A DNA stretch of 18,783 nucleotides from Victivallales bacterium (lineage in GTDB: Bacteria; Verrucomicrobiota; Lentisphaeria; Oligosphaerales; Oligosphaeraceae): the NCBI GenBank assembly GCA_017431185.1, contig JAFRLP010000123.1, forward strand, positions 1 through 18,783, in the 5' to 3' direction. Positions 1-6,464 of the stretch are shown piece by piece (position 1 is the stretch's first letter; every line of letters starts with the position of its first letter). Made by a program: the position numbers and the translations under genes. A model generated the notes under the pieces. That model was not told the origin of the DNA. It saw only the letters and a program-made list of their open reading frames with translations, and ran no database searches.

Positions 1-246
1 GGGGACTTCTTCGCCTTCGTCCAGTTCTTCGGCGGGGGGGGCGGGCGGGGGTGCGGCTGGCCTGGCGGCTGGCTTGGGCTTGTCCTGCTTCGTCCAGTTG
101 ACCTGGAGTTCGCCGGCCAGAAGCCGCAATTCCAGATAGGTCATTTTGATGCCGTGGTCATGGGCCAGTTCGGCCTGCACGTCCGAAAGGGAGACTCCCG
201 CATTGAGTCTCTCCATGATGAAGTCATCTCGTTCCTGTTTGGTCAT
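1..246 (-). CDS. Conserved hypothetical protein, N-terminal part (cut by left edge)
   Basis: The first 82 codons of a gene that runs off the left edge. The start is the ATG at 246, with AGGAG nine bases upstream (256-260). The first ~55 residues are charged and look alpha-helical (begins MTKQERDDFIMERLNAG, then SLSDVQAELAHDHGIKMTYL), followed by a Pro/Ala-rich linker at about 56-73 and an acidic stretch (EELDEGEE). From memory, proteins with this N-terminus are common in Verrucomicrobia/Lentisphaerae and have no assigned role; the helical part may be a small helix-turn-helix-like fold, but no DNA-binding motif is clear. It begins 27 bases after the ROK-like gene and is probably cotranscribed with it. 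No function is proposed. Confidence 0.75.
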   Translation of the reverse strand, partial: MTKQERDDFIMERLNAGVSLSDVQAELAHDHGIKMTYLELRLLAGELQVNWTKQDKPKPAARPAAPPPAPPAEELDEGEEVP

Positions 247-273
247 GTTGTGATGCTCCTAGTGGCCTGGATA

Positions 274-1728
274 CTATGCGAGAGGAAGAGAGGCCGCCGC
301 GGCAGCCTGGCCATGGCGCTTTTCGCGTTCGTCGGGTTCGTAGAACTTGACGCTGGAGAATTCGGGGAATTCGGCGTCGATGATGTGCTTGGCGGTCTTG
401 AGGATGATTTCCCCGCCCTCGCCCGAGACCACGCGCCCCAGCACCTCAATGTACTTGACTCCGCGGTAGAATTCGCAGTAGTTGGCGCAGGCGTAGCCGA
501 AATAGACCCCGATGGTCTCGTAGATTCTGCGGGCGCGCTGGTCGCCCTGCGCCATCAGTTCCTGGACACGCTTGAGCCGTTTGGGCAGTGCGTCGGCGGG
601 GAGGTCGGGCATCTCAATGCCGGCGACGGGAATCAGCCGCCCCACCGCCTGCTGCGAGAAGTAGTTGGCGCCGACTCCGAAGTCGCGGCTCCATTCGTCC
701 ACTGCGGCGGCGGGATTGTAATCGACGGGGGCGAAGGCCAATTCGTTCATCCAGCCTTTGACCGCCTTGTTCTCATCGACGTATCCGCCCGCGAGGCTGG
801 AGCCCATGGCCAGTCCGAGGACGGCTCCGTCCTGCAGGGAGATGGCTCCGGCGAGCGCGGTGACGTCCCCGTCGTTCTCCAGGCGGAACGGAATGCCCCA
901 CTCCTTCTGGATTTGCTGGAAGAGGGGGGCCGCCTCCGCGTCAAAGCGCGAGCGTGGCGTGATGCCGCGGAAGAGGGAGACGTTGCGGGCGCGTCCGTTG
1001 ACATAGACCCCCGCCGAGGAGCCGCCGATGGCCTGCACCTTCGCGCCTGGCTCCGCTTGCTGGATGACCCGCTCGGCCTCCTTCAGAATCCAGTTGATGT
1101 TGTCATGGTGATAGCGGATGTCGGTTTCGGGCTTGGGGTCCCAGACGTACTCCTCGGAGAGCAGAGGCTCGCCGTTCGCCTTCAGCGCCAGTTTCCCGTC
1201 CTTGACGACGGCGACTTTTCGGTCGCTGGCCCCCAGGTCGAAGCCGATGCGCCACCCCTTCCAGTCGAGTTTGACGGCCGCCCCGTCCCCATCGTAGGCT
1301 TCCGGAACCTCCTGCGGGGTTGCGGCGTGGACGAAGGTCATGGGGCGCTCGTAGGTGAAATCACCCCAGAACTGAGCGTCAAAGGCGCGGATGCCCGTGT
1401 CGCTGTAGCATGCCTGGAGGTAGCGGACGAGTTCGGCTGGGCCGTGGATGGTGACCTTCCAGCCGCCAAATTGCCAGAGCAGGAATTTGACGATGCGCTC
1501 CACGTAGAAGTAGTTGGCGGCTGCGCGTGGATGGTCAGGCGCGAAGATGCGCGTGTCGAACCGCGAGATGCGCCCCTGGTCGCGTTCCACCGCTATCAGC
1601 AGCGGAATGGCGCTGCCGGAGGCATCCACTTCCTTCAGAAAATGACGATTCGCCAGAATGGCAGGCCGAAAGCCTGGATCGAGGACTGGAACGGTGGGCG
1701 GAGGAACAAGCGTGAATTGGGTAATCAT
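274..1728 (-). CDS. ROK-like sugar kinase family protein with extra N-terminal domain
   Basis: A 484-residue protein of the actin-like ATPase/ROK type. A phosphate-1 loop, IGFDLGASDRKVAVV, lies at 161-175. IGGSSAGVY at 234-242 fits the region after the phosphate loop, ENDGDVTALAG at 284-294 matches the ROK NDxN-type segment with the presumed catalytic Asp286, and GLAMGSSLAGG at 305-315 is the second phosphate loop. ROK kinases are usually ~300 residues, or ~400 with an N-terminal winged helix. Here the first ~155 residues form a different, unrecognised domain, and the usual CxCGxxGC zinc motif is absent. The likely activity is ATP-dependent phosphorylation of a free sugar in the cytoplasm; substrate unknown. 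It follows the nucleotidyltransferase by 63 bases, suggesting a kinase plus nucleotidylation pair (inference). The ribosome site is weak, and a small hairpin (1748-1763) lies just upstream. Confidence 0.8.
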   Translation of the reverse strand: MITQFTLVPPPTVPVLDPGFRPAILANRHFLKEVDASGSAIPLLIAVERDQGRISRFDTRIFAPDHPRAAANYFYVERIVKFLLWQFGGWKVTIHGPAELVRYLQACYSDTGIRAFDAQFWGDFTYERPMTFVHAATPQEVPEAYDGDGAAVKLDWKGWRIGFDLGASDRKVAVVKDGKLALKANGEPLLSEEYVWDPKPETDIRYHHDNINWILKEAERVIQQAEPGAKVQAIGGSSAGVYVNGRARNVSLFRGITPRSRFDAEAAPLFQQIQKEWGIPFRLENDGDVTALAGAISLQDGAVLGLAMGSSLAGGYVDENKAVKGWMNELAFAPVDYNPAAAVDEWSRDFGVGANYFSQQAVGRLIPVAGIEMPDLPADALPKRLKRVQELMAQGDQRARRIYETIGVYFGYACANYCEFYRGVKYIEVLGRVVSGEGGEIILKTAKHIIDAEFPEFSSVKFYEPDEREKRHGQAAAAASLPLA

Positions 1729-1791
1729 GGCGGTTATCTGTTGTTGGAGCCACCGGGGTGGCTGATGTTGACGGGAAATCGGCGCCCGCCG

Positions 1792-2700
1792 TCACTCCCA
1801 GAGTCTCTTCGGGTAGAGGCCCTGGGCGGTAAGGCGGGAAATTTCTGCTTTGACCTGGGGCAGGTCCTCTGGATAGGTCATCCCTATCCATCTGTCTGGC
1901 GTCTTCAGAACTTTGGCGGTGGCCACCTTTTCGCGGATGAGCCTATCCACCACAGTCGGAATGTAAAACTCGCTTCTGCTCTCCTGTCCATGCGCCTTGA
2001 GGTATTCCACGAACAGTTCCTCCAGGCATGGAAACAGGTCGGGCGTGAACCCCCAGAAATTCAGGGAGACAGGCTCCCGCCCTGTCAGGCGAACGGCCCC
2101 TCCGTCCTCTCCAGGATACTCTATGCCGTCCGGCCCCCTGCGGATTCCCTCCAGTTCCCGAATGGATTCGAGACAGCCATTCTGGACGGTGCAGACGCCG
2201 CGGTTCACCGAACCGTGCTCGGAAAGGGTGTTGGCAAGGTGGAACGCCACCATGGCCCATTGGCATTGTCTGCACTCGGGCCCCGTAAGGTACTCGCCCA
2301 GCAGACGGAAGGAGTCGCGTCCGTAGAAGTCATCCGAATTGATGGCGGCAAAAGGGGTGTCGATGACCTCGCGGGCGGCACGGATGGCATGTCCTGTGCC
2401 CCAGGGCTTGGTGCGCCCCGCCGGCAATGTGAACGGCGCAGGCAGGTCATCCGCCCGCTGGCAGACGTAGGCGAACTCCACCTGTTTCTCCGCAGGGCGG
2501 AAATGCTCGCGGATGGGCGCGAGGATGTCCTCCCGCACGACCAGCACGATTTTGGTGAAGCCAGAGCGGATGGCGTCGTAGATGGCGTAGTCCAGCACAT
2601 ACTCGCCGCCATCGCCGACTGGCGCCATCTGCTTGATTCCGCCGTAGCGGCTGCCCATGCCGTCCGGAAGAACGAGATGCTTAGCGTTGCTTTCCGACTT
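1792..2700 (-). CDS. Sugar-phosphate nucleotidyltransferase with apparently missing start codon
   Basis: An NTP-transferase (NDP-sugar pyrophosphorylase-like) enzyme expected to join a sugar 1-phosphate to a nucleotide. Visible motifs: the nucleotide-binding loop HLVLPDGMGSRYGGIKQ, KPWGTGHA, the metal-binding INSDDFYG, and PVSLNFWGFTP. The first standard start codon in frame is the ATG at 2658, but this would delete strand beta-1 and part of the loop. Homology clearly continues upstream through codons 2661-2682. A perfect AGGAGG (2706-2711, overlapping the rny stop) sits five bases before the codon at 2698-2700, which is AAG; with ATG there the protein would begin MSESNAKHLVLP. No ATG, GTG or TTG lies in frame between the rny stop and 2658. 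The loop also has Asp where Ala is usual (LAAG/LPAG to LPDG). The coordinates given include the inferred N-terminus; the conservative span is 1792-2658 (288 residues). The gene may be inactive or may carry sequence errors. Confidence 0.8.
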   Translation of the reverse strand, partial: KSESNAKHLVLPDGMGSRYGGIKQMAPVGDGGEYVLDYAIYDAIRSGFTKIVLVVREDILAPIREHFRPAEKQVEFAYVCQRADDLPAPFTLPAGRTKPWGTGHAIRAAREVIDTPFAAINSDDFYGRDSFRLLGEYLTGPECRQCQWAMVAFHLANTLSEHGSVNRGVCTVQNGCLESIRELEGIRRGPDGIEYPGEDGGAVRLTGREPVSLNFWGFTPDLFPCLEELFVEYLKAHGQESRSEFYIPTVVDRLIREKVATAKVLKTPDRWIGMTYPEDLPQVKAEISRLTAQGLYPKRLWE

Positions 2701-2709
2701 CTCCGCCTC

Positions 2710-4329
2710 CTATTTGGCGTAATCGACGGCGCGGGTTTCGCGGATGACCGAGATGCGTACCTGTCCAGGATAGCGCATCTCCTTCTCGATCCGCTCCGCC
2801 ATGTCGTGGGCCAGAATGGCCGCCTGGTTCTCCGAAATCCGCTCCGGCTGGACAATCACCCGCAGTTCGCGCCCCGCCTGGATGGCGTAGCAGGCGTCCA
2901 CTCCCGGGAAGGAGTTGCCTATGGCCTCCAGCTGCTCCAGCCGCTTGAGGTAGAGTTCCGTCGTTTCGGAACGGGCGCCCGGACGGCTCGCGCTGAGCGT
3001 GTCGCAAATCTGCACCAGAATGGCCAGCAGGCTGGTCTTCTCGACCTCCTCGTGGTGGGCGGCCACGGCATTGATGACCTCCTCGTCCTCCCCGCTGCGC
3101 TTGAGCAGGTCGGCCCCGATGAGGGCATGGGTTCCCTCGACCTCATGGTCAACGGCCTTGCCGATGTCGTGCAGCAGTCCGGCGCGTTTCGCCTTGCGCT
3201 CGTCCAGTCCGCATTGGGCGGCGATGGCCCCCATCATGCTGGCCACCTCAATGGAGTGCATCAGCACGTTCTGGGAGAAGCTGTAGCGGTACTTGAGCCG
3301 TCCCAGAAGGGTGACAAGGTTGGGGCGCAGCCGCGTGACGCCCAACTGGGTGACGGCCTCCTGACCCGCCTTCTGGATTTCCGCCTCCACATCCTTTTTC
3401 ATTTTGGCGACGATTTCCTCGACACGCGACGGGTGGATGCGCCCGTCCGAAACCAGTCGCTCCATCGTCAGGCGGGCAATCTCCCTGCGCACTGGGTCAA
3501 AGCAGGAGATGACCACCGCCTCGGGTGTGTCGTCAATGAGCACATTGACCCCAGTGGCGGCCTCGATGGTGCGGATGTTGCGCCCCTCGCGCCCGATGAT
3601 GCGCCCCTTCATCTCGTCACTGGGGATGGGGATGGTGGAGGTGGTGCGCTCGTATGTGCAGTCGCCCGCATAGCGCTGCATCGCGGTAATCATGATCTCC
3701 TGCGCGTTGGCCAGGAGCTGCTGGCGATTCTCCTCCTGGAAACGGCGGATGAGCACCCCGCGCTCCGACTCCAGCGTCTCCTCCAGCTTGGCCAGAAGCT
3801 GCGCCTTGGCCTCTTCGGTGGAGAGGGAGGCGATGCGCTCCAGTTCGGCGATCTGCTCGTTGCGCCTGGCGTCGAGTTCCTGTTCGCGCTGGCGCAGAGT
3901 CTCGGTCTGCTTTTTCAGTCCGCGCTCCTGGGTTTCCAACTCCTGGAGCCGCTGCTCCAATTGGCTCTGGCGCTTGTCCAGGTTGTCCTCCTTGGACGAG
4001 AGGCGGCTCTCCTGCTTTTGGATTTCCTTGCGGCGCTCCGCCGTTTCGCTCTCAAACTGTTCGCGGGAGGCCAGAAGTTCCTCCTTCGCCTTGATTTTGG
4101 CCTCCTTGAGCATCGCCTCCGACTCCTTGGCTGCCTTCTGGCGCAAGGCGTTCGCCTCCTTTTCAGCAGCCTCCAATATGGCCTTGTCCTGGTTGACCTG
4201 CTTTCTGCGAGATACCGCGAGCGCAATAATGACCACCAGCAACAGGACAATGACCATAGCCAGCGCAATGGGCAGGGCGGTTATCTCTGCCGTAGCCAAG
4301 GGTATGGTACAGGAGAGCAAATGTGACAT
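2710..4329 (-). CDS. rny: Ribonuclease Y
   Basis: RNase Y, the membrane-anchored endoribonuclease that initiates mRNA decay in many bacteria lacking RNase E. About 539 residues (family ~520). In order: an N-terminal membrane segment at ~13-40 rich in Leu/Val/Ile and followed by SRRK, a long charged coiled coil at ~45-215, a KH RNA-binding domain with GRIIGREGRNIRTIEAATG at ~242-260, and an HD hydrolase domain with LLHDIGKAVDHE, the metal-binding His-Asp pair being near 387-388. I chose the ATG at 4329 over the TTG at 4338 because GAAGGA sits ten bases before the ATG but too close to the TTG. It follows the 5-FCL gene by 73 bases. Its TAG stop is followed directly by the ribosome site of the nucleotidyltransferase, so the two are likely translationally coupled. 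Confidence 0.97.
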   Translation of the reverse strand: MSHLLSCTIPLATAEITALPIALAMVIVLLLVVIIALAVSRRKQVNQDKAILEAAEKEANALRQKAAKESEAMLKEAKIKAKEELLASREQFESETAERRKEIQKQESRLSSKEDNLDKRQSQLEQRLQELETQERGLKKQTETLRQREQELDARRNEQIAELERIASLSTEEAKAQLLAKLEETLESERGVLIRRFQEENRQQLLANAQEIMITAMQRYAGDCTYERTTSTIPIPSDEMKGRIIGREGRNIRTIEAATGVNVLIDDTPEAVVISCFDPVRREIARLTMERLVSDGRIHPSRVEEIVAKMKKDVEAEIQKAGQEAVTQLGVTRLRPNLVTLLGRLKYRYSFSQNVLMHSIEVASMMGAIAAQCGLDERKAKRAGLLHDIGKAVDHEVEGTHALIGADLLKRSGEDEEVINAVAAHHEEVEKTSLLAILVQICDTLSASRPGARSETTELYLKRLEQLEAIGNSFPGVDACYAIQAGRELRVIVQPERISENQAAILAHDMAERIEKEMRYPGQVRISVIRETRAVDYAK

Positions 4330-4402
4330 CGATTTCAAATCCTTCTGATTTTATGAGACCACGCCGCGGTGGCCTCCGCCAAGGGTAATCCAGACCAGGC
4401 TG

Positions 4403-5014
4403 CTATGCAACCTGGCGGCAGGAATGGAATGCGGATTCCGTCAGAAGGTAATCCATGGGGATGTCGTGGGGGGCTATGGGAAGGCTCTCCACTATCTGGC
4501 AGTCGTAGGCGACGCCGATGCGCACAGCACGGGACTGGTGCAGCAGGCGGTCGTAATAACCACAACCACGCCCCAGTCTTTCGCCTTGCGGTGAAAAGGC
4601 GAGACCTGGTACGAGCCAGACATCCGGAAAATCGTCTGCAAATGGAGGTTTCAGCCTGGGGAGGTGCGGCAGAGGTTCCCTGATGCCAAAATGCTGTGTC
4701 GCCAGCCATCCTGAATCCAGCGCGAAGACCTGTGCCAGGGCGTAGGCACGGCTTTCCCTGTCGAAGACAGGGAGAAGCAGAGCCTTGCGGCACTGCAACC
4801 AAAGTTGCAGGAGCGGCAGCACGTCAGGTTCGCCGCCAAAGGGCATGAAACCCGCCAATGCCCGATGGGCTTGCCATACGGGGGAGGCGGTCAGATGACT
4901 GGCCATTCGCTGACCGGCCTCGGAGGACGGCGGCGTGCTGGACAGACGGCGCTTCATTTCATCGCGAAGACGCCGTTTGGCCAATATGGTCTGCTGCTCT
5001 GGAGGCTGGGGCAT
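4403..5014 (-). CDS. ygfA: 5-formyltetrahydrofolate cyclo-ligase
   Basis: Converts 5-formyl-THF to 5,10-methenyl-THF with ATP in the cytoplasm, returning the storage/inhibitory folate to one-carbon metabolism. The 203-residue protein (family ~180-200) shows a basic N-terminal helix (LAKRRLRDEMKRRL), FMPFGGEPDV, IREP, and the signature VPGLAFSPQGERLGRGCGYY at ~135-154. The start is set at the ATG at 5014, giving MPQPPEQQTILAKRRLR; in-frame GTG (5050) and TTG (5053) codons would add ~12 residues with no family support. No strong ribosome site precedes the ATG. The gene is preceded by a 262-base region with a promoter and two hairpins and is the probable first gene of the 5-FCL-rny-nucleotidyltransferase-ROK unit. 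Co-location with rny is, as I recall, a recurrent bacterial arrangement. Confidence 0.93.
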   Translation of the reverse strand: MPQPPEQQTILAKRRLRDEMKRRLSSTPPSSEAGQRMASHLTASPVWQAHRALAGFMPFGGEPDVLPLLQLWLQCRKALLLPVFDRESRAYALAQVFALDSGWLATQHFGIREPLPHLPRLKPPFADDFPDVWLVPGLAFSPQGERLGRGCGYYDRLLHQSRAVRIGVAYDCQIVESLPIAPHDIPMDYLLTESAFHSCRQVA

Positions 5015-5057
5015 GGTTGGAAAACTCGGACAGCGGAAAATGCAACTCACCAAAACT

Positions 5058-5121
5058 GACGTGCCTCCGATACGGAAACCACGTCGTTCAAACGGTTTAG
5101 ATACTATTGTATCACGCCGTT
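5058..5121 (-). ncRNA. Structured 5' leader of the 5-FCL gene (two hairpins)
   Basis: Two stem-loops lie between the predicted promoter and the coding start. Hairpin 1: GATAC (5109-5113) pairs with GTATC (5100-5104) around an AATA loop, enclosed by AACGG (5117-5121) pairing with CCGTT (5091-5095). Hairpin 2: GACGTG (5080-5085) pairs with CACGTC (5058-5063), enclosing a TCCG/CGGA stem (5073-5076 with 5066-5069) and a three-base loop. A short T-run (AGTTTTGG) follows hairpin 2, so it might be a weak attenuator. 6S RNA often lies before 5-FCL genes in other bacteria, but this segment is too short and lacks the long open-bubble shape, so I do not call it 6S. Confidence 0.35.
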
Positions 5122-5155
5122 CAGGACATTGCGCGTCTCATCGGGAGAACGCTAA

Positions 5156-5170
5156 CCATTAAAGTAATGG
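5156..5170. promoter_or_regulatory. Perfect inverted repeat overlapping the -10 element
   Basis: CCATTA and TAATGG arms of six bases flank AAG, placed exactly on the predicted -10 of the 5-FCL promoter. The position fits an operator for a dimeric repressor, though a 15-base palindrome in AT-rich sequence may be chance. Confidence 0.25.
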
Positions 5171-5188
5171 AATTGCGCGATTTTGCAA
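5161..5188 (-). promoter_or_regulatory. Predicted sigma70-type promoter for the 5-FCL operon
   Basis: On the minus strand TTGCAA (5183-5188) and TACTTT (5161-5166) are separated by 16 bases. An A-rich tract upstream (5212-5226) could assist polymerase binding. Transcription would start near 5153 and give a leader of ~140 bases before the ATG at 5014. The hexamers match the consensus only partly. Confidence 0.4.
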
Positions 5189-5276
5189 CACAAAACAACG
5201 TAATTTTCCACTTTTTTTTGATTTTTACGTGGAATCCCCGACGAGTGATACAGACCATGGCGAGTTGGCGTGGAAA

Positions 5277-6089
5277 TCACAGATGTGCTTTCAGCGCCAG
5301 TCCGAGCAGTAGGATAATGCCGAGGACAATACGGTACCAGCCGAAGAATTGGAAATCGTGTTTGCGGATGAAGCGCATCAGCCCCGCGATGACTCCTAGC
5401 GCGACGACGAAGGCGGTGATGAAGCCTGCCGCCGTGGCTGTCCATTCCGAATGGGAGAAATGAAGCCCATCCTTGAGCACGCTGTAGGCGCTGGCCGCGC
5501 ACATGGTGGGGATGGCCAGGAAAAAGGAGTATTCCACCGCCAGATCACGGGAGAGCCCCAGGCCCAGCCCCCCCAGAATGGTGGCGGCTGACCGTGACAC
5601 GCCAGGAATCATGGCGATGCACTGTGCCAGACCAACGCCTAAGGCGTGCCGCCAGCCCAATTGGGGCATGGTCAGAATTCTCGGTATGCTTTTGCGCCGT
5701 TCCAGAAGAATCAGCAGGACGCCGCCAATCAGCAGGGCGACGGCAACCGTCGGCGTTGAGTACAGGGCGTGTTGGATTTTGCTGCCGAACAAACCTCCGA
5801 TGAGCAGTGCGGGGAAGACGCCGACCAGCACCTTTGACCAGAGCAGCAGGGTGGAGAGCCGGGTGACAGGATTCGTCCAGAATCCTGCCGGCAGCAGTCT
5901 GCGGAAGAAATAGACTACGACGGAGAGAATGGAACCCAACTGCACCATGACCAGAAACGGGTCGCGGAAACTTTCCGGAAGGTGCAGGAATTCATCCACA
6001 ATGATCATGTGCCCCGTGCTGCTGATGGGCAAAAATTCAGTCAGTCCCTGGACAATTCCCAGAATTATTGCTTTTACTATCAGTGACAT
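5277..6089 (-). CDS. uppP: Undecaprenyl-diphosphatase (BacA/UppP family)
   Basis: Integral membrane phosphatase that converts undecaprenyl diphosphate to the monophosphate carrier lipid for peptidoglycan and surface polysaccharide synthesis; its overproduction gives bacitracin tolerance. The 270 residues match the family length. The two signature regions are present: GLTEFLPISSTGH at 15-27, with the catalytic-region Glu18 and Ser/His residues, and PGVSRSAATI at 162-171, with Arg166. About seven or eight hydrophobic segments are visible. The ATG at 6089 gives the canonical MSLIVKAIILGIVQG start, with no obvious ribosome site. It stands alone, between the 375-base palindrome-rich region and the 5-FCL promoter region, and probably has its own promoter. 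Confidence 0.97.
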   Translation of the reverse strand: MSLIVKAIILGIVQGLTEFLPISSTGHMIIVDEFLHLPESFRDPFLVMVQLGSILSVVVYFFRRLLPAGFWTNPVTRLSTLLLWSKVLVGVFPALLIGGLFGSKIQHALYSTPTVAVALLIGGVLLILLERRKSIPRILTMPQLGWRHALGVGLAQCIAMIPGVSRSAATILGGLGLGLSRDLAVEYSFFLAIPTMCAASAYSVLKDGLHFSHSEWTATAAGFITAFVVALGVIAGLMRFIRKHDFQFFGWYRIVLGIILLLGLALKAHL

Positions 6090-6179
6090 GGCGGAAAATG
6101 GGTTTTGTTTTTTTGTAACTGTTCAGAAGGTGGGGAGAGAAAGGTTCTGGCGTCTGTTGCCATGAACTCCAATGCTCCG

Positions 6180-6238
6180 AAACTCCACGCGGCGAAAGCA
6201 ATTCACTGTTGCTTTCGCTACTGGGAGTTCTGGAGTTT
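6180..6238. repeat. 59-bp imperfect inverted repeat
   Basis: Inner arms GCGAAAGCAA (6192-6201) and TTGCTTTCGC (6209-6218) pair perfectly over ten bases around a seven-base loop. Outer arms AAACTCCA (6180-6187) and TGGAGTTT (6231-6238) pair over eight bases. A further GAACTCC (6164-6170) can pair with GGAGTTC (6224-6230) as an alternative. No T-run follows on either strand, so it is not a classical terminator. Confidence 0.6.
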
Positions 6239-6285
6239 GGGAGAGGAGAGTGTACCCAGGGATCTGATGTTGTCAGCGTTCGCGA

Positions 6286-6403
6286 GATTTTGCCAAAAGC
6301 GCTTGCGCAGCGCTGATGGTCTTGTTTTTCCCCGGGGACAAGCGAGCTTGTCCCCGGGGAAAAACTCAAACCATCACGGTCCGTAAGGACCTTTGGCAAA
6401 ATC
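6286..6403. repeat. 118-bp nested palindromic, cloverleaf-like element
   Basis: Terminal arms GATTTTGCCAAA (6286-6297) and TTTGGCAAAATC (6392-6403) are perfectly complementary. Inside are three hairpins: AGCGCT/AGCGCT (6298-6303 with 6309-6314); a central perfect 20-base-pair hairpin (6324-6343 with 6346-6365, two-base loop) extended by TGATGGT (6314-6320) pairing with ACCATCA (6370-6376); and GGTCC/GGACC (6378-6382 with 6387-6391). As one strand it would fold into a four-way junction. The central arms each carry TCCCCGGGGA, itself a palindrome. The shape suggests a miniature mobile element or dispersed extragenic repeat, but no target-site duplication is clear. Confidence 0.65.
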
Positions 6404-6407
6404 TTTT

Positions 6408-6443
6408 CAGTGTATTTTGTGTGTTTTGTGGACAAAAATGGGG
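6408..6443 (-). repeat. CA-rich tract of dispersed-repeat type
   Basis: On the minus strand this reads as CACAAAACACAC followed by AAAATACAC. From memory, similar CACAAAACACAC tracts recur between genes in several environmental bacterial genomes. Only one copy is visible here, so the repeat status is inference. Confidence 0.2.
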
Positions 6444-6464
6444 TTCTGAATAGGTACTGTTTTT

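Larger units (their letters stand above)
6090..6464. other. Gene-free palindrome-rich intergenic stretch
   Basis: The 375 bases between uppP and rlmN hold no credible gene: the frames crossing it lack ribosome sites and recognisable content. It contains two separate inverted-repeat elements (6180-6238 and 6286-6403) and a CA-rich tract (6408-6443). It should also contain the uppP promoter, which I could not place with confidence. Confidence 0.7.

Noticed and set aside
154..4326. A 1390-codon open frame on the plus strand
   Set aside because: It lies wholly antisense to the ROK-like gene, the nucleotidyltransferase and rny, all with clear family motifs. Its translation is low-complexity Gly/Leu/Val/Asp-rich with no motif; the length comes from GC-rich codon bias removing stops in the antisense frame.
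4359..4372. Terminator between 5-FCL and rny
   Set aside because: The CCAC/GTGG stem is only four bases and no T-run follows on the minus strand.
5015..5160. 6S RNA upstream of the 5-FCL gene
   Set aside because: 6S RNA is often found there in other bacteria, but this segment is short and shows two local hairpins rather than a long stem with a large open bubble.
6324..6365. Central 20-bp hairpin as an intrinsic terminator
   Set aside because: Because it is an inverted repeat, each strand carries the T-run on the 5' side and an A-run on the 3' side; the 3' T-run needed for termination is absent in both directions.
6286..6403. The cloverleaf-like element as a tRNA or an integron attC site
   Set aside because: Arm lengths and conserved tRNA bases (GTTC loop, anticodon arm of proper size) do not fit, and the GTTRRRY/RYYYAAC ends of attC sites are missing.
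6037..6435. A 132-codon frame on the minus strand across the rlmN-uppP gap
   Set aside because: It is made of the palindromic elements and the CA-rich tract, has no family resemblance, and overlaps the uppP start.
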